From: JALZKA01 sp963701205
GTDB lineage: Bacteria; Actinomycetota; Thermoleophilia; Solirubrobacterales; 70-9
NCBI GenBank assembly: GCA_963701205.1
Contig: OY969575.1
Location: forward strand, 1,178,001 to 1,242,000
Direction: 5' to 3'
Length of the DNA stretch: 64,000 bases
The notes under the pieces are model-generated. The model was not told the origin of the DNA and ran no database searches. It worked only from the letters and a program-made list of their open reading frames with translations. Positions 59,951 to 64,000 of this stretch are shown in pieces; the stretch's first letter is position 1; each line of letters opens with the position of its first letter. The translations under genes were made by a program, and so were the position numbers.

Positions 59951-60658
59951 ATGACCAGTGACGGCGTGGCGCGGATCCTCCTGGTCGATGACGAGCCATC
60001 GGTTCAGACGCTGCTTGCGTACCCGCTTCGCAAGGACGGGTACGACGTCGTCACCGCCGTGGATGGTGAACAAGCCCTTGCGAGCTTCGCCGACGAGCGC
60101 TTTGACCTGGTGATCCTGGACGTCATGCTGCCGAAGGTTGATGGCATCGAGGTCTGCCGCCGCCTGCGTACCCGAAGCCAGGTTCCCATCATCATGTTGA
60201 CGGCAAAGGACGACGAGGTGGACAAGGTCGTGGGGCTCGAGATGGGGGCCGACGACTACATCACCAAGCCCTTTTCCGTGCGCGAGTTCCGCAGCCGCGT
60301 CCGGGCAGCTCTGCGGCGAGCTGAGATGAGCGGCGGGCAGGCGGGCGGCGAACCGATCATCGCCGGCGAGCTTGAGATCGATTTGGAGCGGCGTGCAGTG
60401 AGCGTCCGTGGCGAATCGGCGACGCTGACCTTCGTGGAGTTCGAGGTGCTGACGTCGCTGGCCGGCGCGCCCGGGCGCGTCTTCACGCGGGAGACGCTTT
60501 TGGGCCGGATCTGGGGAGACTCCAAGTTTCGCGACCCGCGGACGATCGACGTTCACATTCGCCACCTGCGAGAAAAGTTAGAACGGGACGCTCGCAACCC
60601 CGAGTACCTCTTCACGGTGCGCGGCGTTGGCTATCGGTTCCGCGACGCCGAGAACTAG
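59951..60658 (+). CDS. OmpR/PhoB-family response regulator
   Basis: A 235-residue DNA-binding regulator. The receiver has the acidic pair in LLVDDEPSV, phospho-acceptor Asp in VILDVMLPKVDG, Thr in MLTAKDD, and Lys in YITKPFS. The winged-helix output has LTFVEFEVLTSLAGAPGRVF, IDVHIRHLREKLE and the end FTVRGVGYRF. It is followed after 15 bases by the cognate sensor kinase, and then by an HtrA-like protease, a combination seen in actinobacterial envelope-stress systems (MprAB-PepD-like). Confidence 0.93.
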   Translation: MTSDGVARILLVDDEPSVQTLLAYPLRKDGYDVVTAVDGEQALASFADERFDLVILDVMLPKVDGIEVCRRLRTRSQVPIIMLTAKDDEVDKVVGLEMGADDYITKPFSVREFRSRVRAALRRAEMSGGQAGGEPIIAGELEIDLERRAVSVRGESATLTFVEFEVLTSLAGAPGRVFTRETLLGRIWGDSKFRDPRTIDVHIRHLREKLERDARNPEYLFTVRGVGYRFRDAEN

Positions 60659-60673
60659 GGAGCGGGAGCCCAG

Positions 60674-62083
60674 GTGTTTGCCTCGGTTCGGACGCAGCTC
60701 GTCGCATTGTTTTCGTTGATCACGGCGACGGCGATCGGATTCATCTACCTATACGTGGTGCCCCAGCTCTCGTCGAGCCTCACCGTTGAGAAGCTGCGCC
60801 GGTTGCAGGCGGAAACGGTGGAAAGCAGCCGCGAACTTGGGCCCGCGCTAGGGCGCGGTCAAAGCCAGGCTGACCTCCGCGAGAAGGTCTTGCGGATCTC
60901 GCAGCAGGCGAGCGGCACGCGGGTCACTCTGCTTGGAGTTCGCGAGGGCGAAGCGGGACCGGCGCCCAGCTTCGTCATCGCCGATTCCGAGGTCGAGCGC
61001 TCCGCGGTGTTGCCCAGCTATCCCGCCGCGGTCGCGGCCGTGTCAACCGGCCTCCCGGCGAGCGCAGTCGAGCGGATCGAAGGCGAGCGGGTTGGCGAAT
61101 CGGCGGCGGCGCTTCCGCCCGGCGAGGGGGCGCGCTGGGTCGTCGTGTTGTCCTCGCCACTCGGTGATGTGGACAGCAACGTCGCTCTGATCAAGCGCCA
61201 GATCTTGATCGCGGGGCTGATCGCCTTGGCGGCGGCGCTCACGGCCGGATACATGGCCGCGCGCGCCCATTCGCGCCGGTTACGTCGCCTTGAGGATGCC
61301 GCCGAGCGCGTCGCTCACGGCGACTTTGCGAGCCCGATCAGGCCCGACGGCCGCGACGAAGTCGGCCAGTTGGCGGGCACGCTTGACGAGATGCGAGTCC
61401 GCTTGGCGGGACTTGACGAGGCTCGCAAGGAGTTCATCGCGAACGCATCGCACGAGCTACGAACACCGATCTTCTCCCTGGGCGGATTCGTCGAGCTGCT
61501 TGAAGAGGAGGACCCCGACCCTGAAGCGCGGGCGGAGTTCGTCGCCACCATGCGCCAGCAGATCGATCGCCTGACCAAGCTGACGACGGATCTGCTCGAC
61601 CTGTCAAAGCTCGATGCCGATGCGCTCAGCCTGCGGGCAGAGCAGCTCGACTTGGCCGAGCTTGCGCGCCAGGCTGCGGCGGAGTTTGCGCCTGCCGCCG
61701 ACGCCGGAAACCGGCGGCTACGCGTTGAGGTTCCGACTGGGCCGGTCCCGGCGTGGGCCGACGCAGGCCGGGTTTCGCAGGTCCTCCGTATCCTGATCGC
61801 CAACTCGCTTGCCCACACCCCCGAAAAGACAAGGATCACCGTGACAGCCAAGCGCCAGCAGGGGGAGCCCAGGATCTCCGTTCGCGACGATGGTCCCGGA
61901 ATTGACCCGCGCGTCCATGAACAGATCTTTGAACGCTTCTTCACCGGCGACGAGGTCGGGGGCTCGGGCCTCGGCTTGGCGATCGCGCGCGAGCTTGTGC
62001 GATTGATGGGGGGCGAGATCGAACTCAAATCGGCTCGCGGCCAGACAGAGTTCATCGTCGAGCTGCCCGGGTTGCCCGCATGA
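60674..62083 (+). CDS. Membrane sensor histidine kinase
   Basis: A 469-residue HisKA-type kinase. TM1 lies at residues 8-30, an extracytoplasmic sensor of about 130 residues follows, and TM2 at about 175-196 (ILIAGLIALAAALTAGYMAAR). A HAMP linker is next. H-box NASHELRTPIFSLGGF contains the phosphorylated His, the N-box is ILIANSLAHTPEKTR, G1 DDGPGIDP and G2 GGSGLGLAIAREL. The start is GTG 60674. The last codons overlap the protease gene by four bases (ATGA), so sensor and protease are made together. Confidence 0.92.
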   Translation: MFASVRTQLVALFSLITATAIGFIYLYVVPQLSSSLTVEKLRRLQAETVESSRELGPALGRGQSQADLREKVLRISQQASGTRVTLLGVREGEAGPAPSFVIADSEVERSAVLPSYPAAVAAVSTGLPASAVERIEGERVGESAAALPPGEGARWVVVLSSPLGDVDSNVALIKRQILIAGLIALAAALTAGYMAARAHSRRLRRLEDAAERVAHGDFASPIRPDGRDEVGQLAGTLDEMRVRLAGLDEARKEFIANASHELRTPIFSLGGFVELLEEEDPDPEARAEFVATMRQQIDRLTKLTTDLLDLSKLDADALSLRAEQLDLAELARQAAAEFAPAADAGNRRLRVEVPTGPVPAWADAGRVSQVLRILIANSLAHTPEKTRITVTAKRQQGEPRISVRDDGPGIDPRVHEQIFERFFTGDEVGGSGLGLAIARELVRLMGGEIELKSARGQTEFIVELPGLPA

Positions 62084-63291
62084 GCGCGCGTTGGATTTCC
62101 GCCCTGGCGCTGAGCGCGGTGCTCGGGCTGTCGGCCTGCGGGGGCGAGTCAGACAGCTCGCAGGAAGCTGCCGGGCAGCCCGAGTCGGAGCCGGCCCCGG
62201 CGCAGGTGATCGAGGCGCACAACGGAGCCATTGACGCCCAGGCCGTCTATGAGCGTGCCGCCCCCGGGGTGGTGACGATTATCGCAGTCTTTTCCGGTGG
62301 CGAGCCGTCAATTCTTGGCGAGACCGGGCCTCGCGGCGGGCAGGGCTCGGGCTTCGTGATCTCCGAGAACGGTGAGATCGCAACCAACGCCCACGTGGTG
62401 ACCGACGGGGATGCCGTCACCGGCACGACCCCAACGGCCGAGCCCGCGGACATCAACCAGGCGCGCGAGGTCTTCGTCCAGTTTCCCGACCGCAACTCAG
62501 TGCCCGCTGAGGTCATCGGCTTCGATCCCTTCGGCGACGTCGCCCTCTTGAAGGTTGATCCGGAAGGCCTTGACTTGCAGCCGCTTGAACTTGGATCCAT
62601 CGAAAACCTGGAGGTCGGCGAACCCGTGGCCGCAATCGGCAGCCCGTTCGGAGAGCGGCAATCGCTTTCCGTCGGTGTCGTCTCGGCCCTCGACCGGTCG
62701 ATTCCTTCGCTGACTCAATTCCAGATTGACGGCGCGATTCAGACAGACGCCTCGATCAACCCGGGCAACTCAGGCGGGCCGCTACTCGATGGCAGGGCTC
62801 GCGTGATCGGGATCAACCAGCAGATCGACACGACGAGTGGCGCCAATCAGGGAGTTGGCTTTGCGGTGCCGATCGATTTGGCGTCGCGATCGCTTGACCA
62901 GATTCGCGACGACGGCGAGGTTGATTACGCGTTCATCGGAATCACCACTCAGGCCCTCTTCCCCCAGCTTGCCGATGAGCTCGACCTGGATACTGAATCC
63001 GGGGCGTTGATCGCGAACCTGATCGAGGATGGACCGGCGGACGAAGCCGGCCTGTGCTGCGTGCTGAGCGCAGCCGAGGAACGCAAGAAAACAATTCGTT
63101 TCCAGGCGATTCCGGTGGTCACCGGCGGCGACGTGGTGCTTTCCGTTGATGGTGAGGCCGTGGTTGGTGCCACCGACCTGCCGCGCATCATTTCTCGCAA
63201 GGAGCCCGGCCAAACGGTCACGCTCGAGGTTCTTCGCGATGGCAAACGCATCGAGATCGACGTCGAGCTGCGAGCGCGCCCGTCCGCCTGA
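62080..63291 (+). CDS. HtrA/DegP-like S1C serine protease lipoprotein
   Basis: A 403-residue exported protease with a signal and lipobox GLSAC (Cys 20), then a Ser/Glu-rich linker. The trypsin-like triad is complete: His in ATNAHVV, Asp in GDVALLKVD, and Ser in NPGNSGGPLL. A single PDZ domain follows (DGPADEAGL, then GGDVVLSVDGEAV). Between those PDZ blocks is an atypical segment with adjacent cysteines (LCCVLSAAEERKK). It probably degrades or refolds damaged exported proteins, under control of the upstream two-component pair. PepD of mycobacteria is a comparable case. Confidence 0.92.
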   Translation: MSARWISALALSAVLGLSACGGESDSSQEAAGQPESEPAPAQVIEAHNGAIDAQAVYERAAPGVVTIIAVFSGGEPSILGETGPRGGQGSGFVISENGEIATNAHVVTDGDAVTGTTPTAEPADINQAREVFVQFPDRNSVPAEVIGFDPFGDVALLKVDPEGLDLQPLELGSIENLEVGEPVAAIGSPFGERQSLSVGVVSALDRSIPSLTQFQIDGAIQTDASINPGNSGGPLLDGRARVIGINQQIDTTSGANQGVGFAVPIDLASRSLDQIRDDGEVDYAFIGITTQALFPQLADELDLDTESGALIANLIEDGPADEAGLCCVLSAAEERKKTIRFQAIPVVTGGDVVLSVDGEAVVGATDLPRIISRKEPGQTVTLEVLRDGKRIEIDVELRARPSA

Positions 63292-63318
63292 GCTTCGCTG
63301 GCCGAGTTCGACTCTCGC

Positions 63319-63324
63319 TAGATT
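63319..63324 (+). promoter_or_regulatory. TAGATT -10 box of a probable leaderless promoter (treT)
   Basis: TAGATT ends six bases before GTG 63331, and no ribosome site is present. Confidence 0.5.
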
Positions 63325-63330
63325 GAGCGC

Positions 63331-64000
63331 GTGCTCCAGGAAGTCGCCCTGGGCCAGCGCTCGCTGGCCGACTACACCCACATTTGCGGCAAGGACCTGA
63401 TCGAGGAGATCAGGGAGTTGGCCGAGCCACTCGCGGGCAAACGGGTGTTGCACGTCAACGCGACCGCGTTCGGTGGCGGCGTCTCAGAGATCCTCTACAC
63501 CATCGTTCCGCTGATGCGTGACGTCGGTATCGATGCGCACTGGCACGTGATCCTCGGCGCCGAGGAATTCTTCAACGTCACCAAGCTCATGCACAACTCG
63601 CTGCAGGGCGACGAACAGGAGATCACCGACCAGCAGTGGGAGGTCTTTCAGGCCTACAACGCGATGAACGCCAAGGGCATGGAGGACGGTTGGGACGCCG
63701 TGATCGTTCACGACGCCCAACCCGCCGGCCTGCTGGCGAACGTTCCGCAGAAGTCCAAGCACTGGATCTGGCGCTGTCATATCGATCTTTCGACGCCGAA
63801 TCCCGGCACGATCGAACGCCTCCGGCCGCTAATTGAGCCCTATGAGGCCTCCGTCTGGCACCTCCAGGAGTACGTGCCGCAGGGGATCGAGGCCGGGGTG
63901 CGCATCGTGCCGCCTGCAATCGACCCACTTGCACCCAAGAACATGGCCTTCGCACCCGACGACGCCTCCTTCGTCTCCGAGCAGTTCGGGATCGATCCCG
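63331..64000 (+). CDS. treT: Trehalose synthase TreT (GT4), 3' end outside window
   Basis: The first 223 residues of a family 4 glycosyltransferase of the TreT type, which reversibly joins NDP-glucose and glucose to form trehalose. VLHVNATAFGGGVSEILYTI is the donor-site opening, followed by IDAHWHVILGAEEFFNVTK, DAVIVHDAQPAGLLA and KHWIWRCHIDLSTP. All are hallmarks of TreT rather than OtsA. The start is GTG 63331 with a leaderless-type -10. A trehalose phosphatase gene lies at the far end of the window, so this genome probably holds two trehalose routes. Confidence 0.9.
   Translation, partial: MLQEVALGQRSLADYTHICGKDLIEEIRELAEPLAGKRVLHVNATAFGGGVSEILYTIVPLMRDVGIDAHWHVILGAEEFFNVTKLMHNSLQGDEQEITDQQWEVFQAYNAMNAKGMEDGWDAVIVHDAQPAGLLANVPQKSKHWIWRCHIDLSTPNPGTIERLRPLIEPYEASVWHLQEYVPQGIEAGVRIVPPAIDPLAPKNMAFAPDDASFVSEQFGIDP

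Overview
This G+C-rich window reads as core chromosome from an actinobacterium-like organism, most plausibly Thermoleophilia (Solirubrobacterales-type). The taxonomy is an inference from gene content: an actinobacterial-type IleRS, a SpoIID-domain protein, TreT, a CcmABCD-HemA-HemC-SUMT/HemD operon and many lipobox proteins. Codons favour G/C at third positions. Genes are tightly packed, and many are joined by 4-bp ATGA/GTGA or 1-bp TGATG overlaps. I see no insertion sequence, prophage, CRISPR array or rRNA. One tRNA is present. No gene-free stretch exceeds about 250 bp.

Layout. 0-6 kb: end of a trehalose-phosphatase gene, a membrane protein, a MarR/MFS efflux pair, PolX, a dolichol-phosphate-mannose-synthase-like GT2, thioredoxin and a tiny tautomerase. 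6-20 kb: ileS, fumC, msrA, an SSI-like lipoprotein, a beta-helix exoprotein, an SSADH-like dehydrogenase, a SpoIID protein, a lipocalin-like protein, a lytic transglycosylase with a VanY-like tail, a thioesterase and ychF. 20-28.8 kb: PAP2 phosphatase, acyl-CoA ligase, methyltransferase, epimerase, then a damaged block in which ftsH, a DUF1385 gene and the 3' end of an M20 peptidase carry several single-base frameshifts, then rarA. 28.9-39.6 kb: a secreted seven-bladed propeller, an aldehyde dehydrogenase, and the tightly coupled ccmABCD-hemA-hemC-cobA/hemD-SAM hydrolase-birA operon for haem export and tetrapyrrole synthesis. 39.6-50.3 kb: an unusual SF2 helicase, a TlpA-like lipoprotein, NfeD/slipin, a GalT-like enzyme, tRNA-Arg(CCU) abutting a sulfatase, and an ABC-2 exporter. 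50.3-64 kb: pyrE, L,D-transpeptidase, CPBP protease, MscS, a class A PBP, thiL, an M28-like membrane protein, a response regulator/histidine kinase/HtrA operon, and the 5' part of treT.

Cell-envelope work is the commonest theme: SpoIID, transglycosylase, L,D-transpeptidase, PBP1A, MscS, HtrA and the two-component system. Trehalose metabolism brackets the window.

The most pervasive signal outside the genes is a TANNNT box, often exactly TAGGCT, that ends 6-10 nt before the start codon of about fifteen genes that lack Shine-Dalgarno sequences. It predicts widespread leaderless transcription. The oddest local features are the cluster of frameshifts at 24.5-26.2 kb, a CsoR-type palindrome in a methyltransferase promoter, a sulfatase start codon two bases after a tRNA, and a GalT-like gene whose only usable start appears to be CTG.
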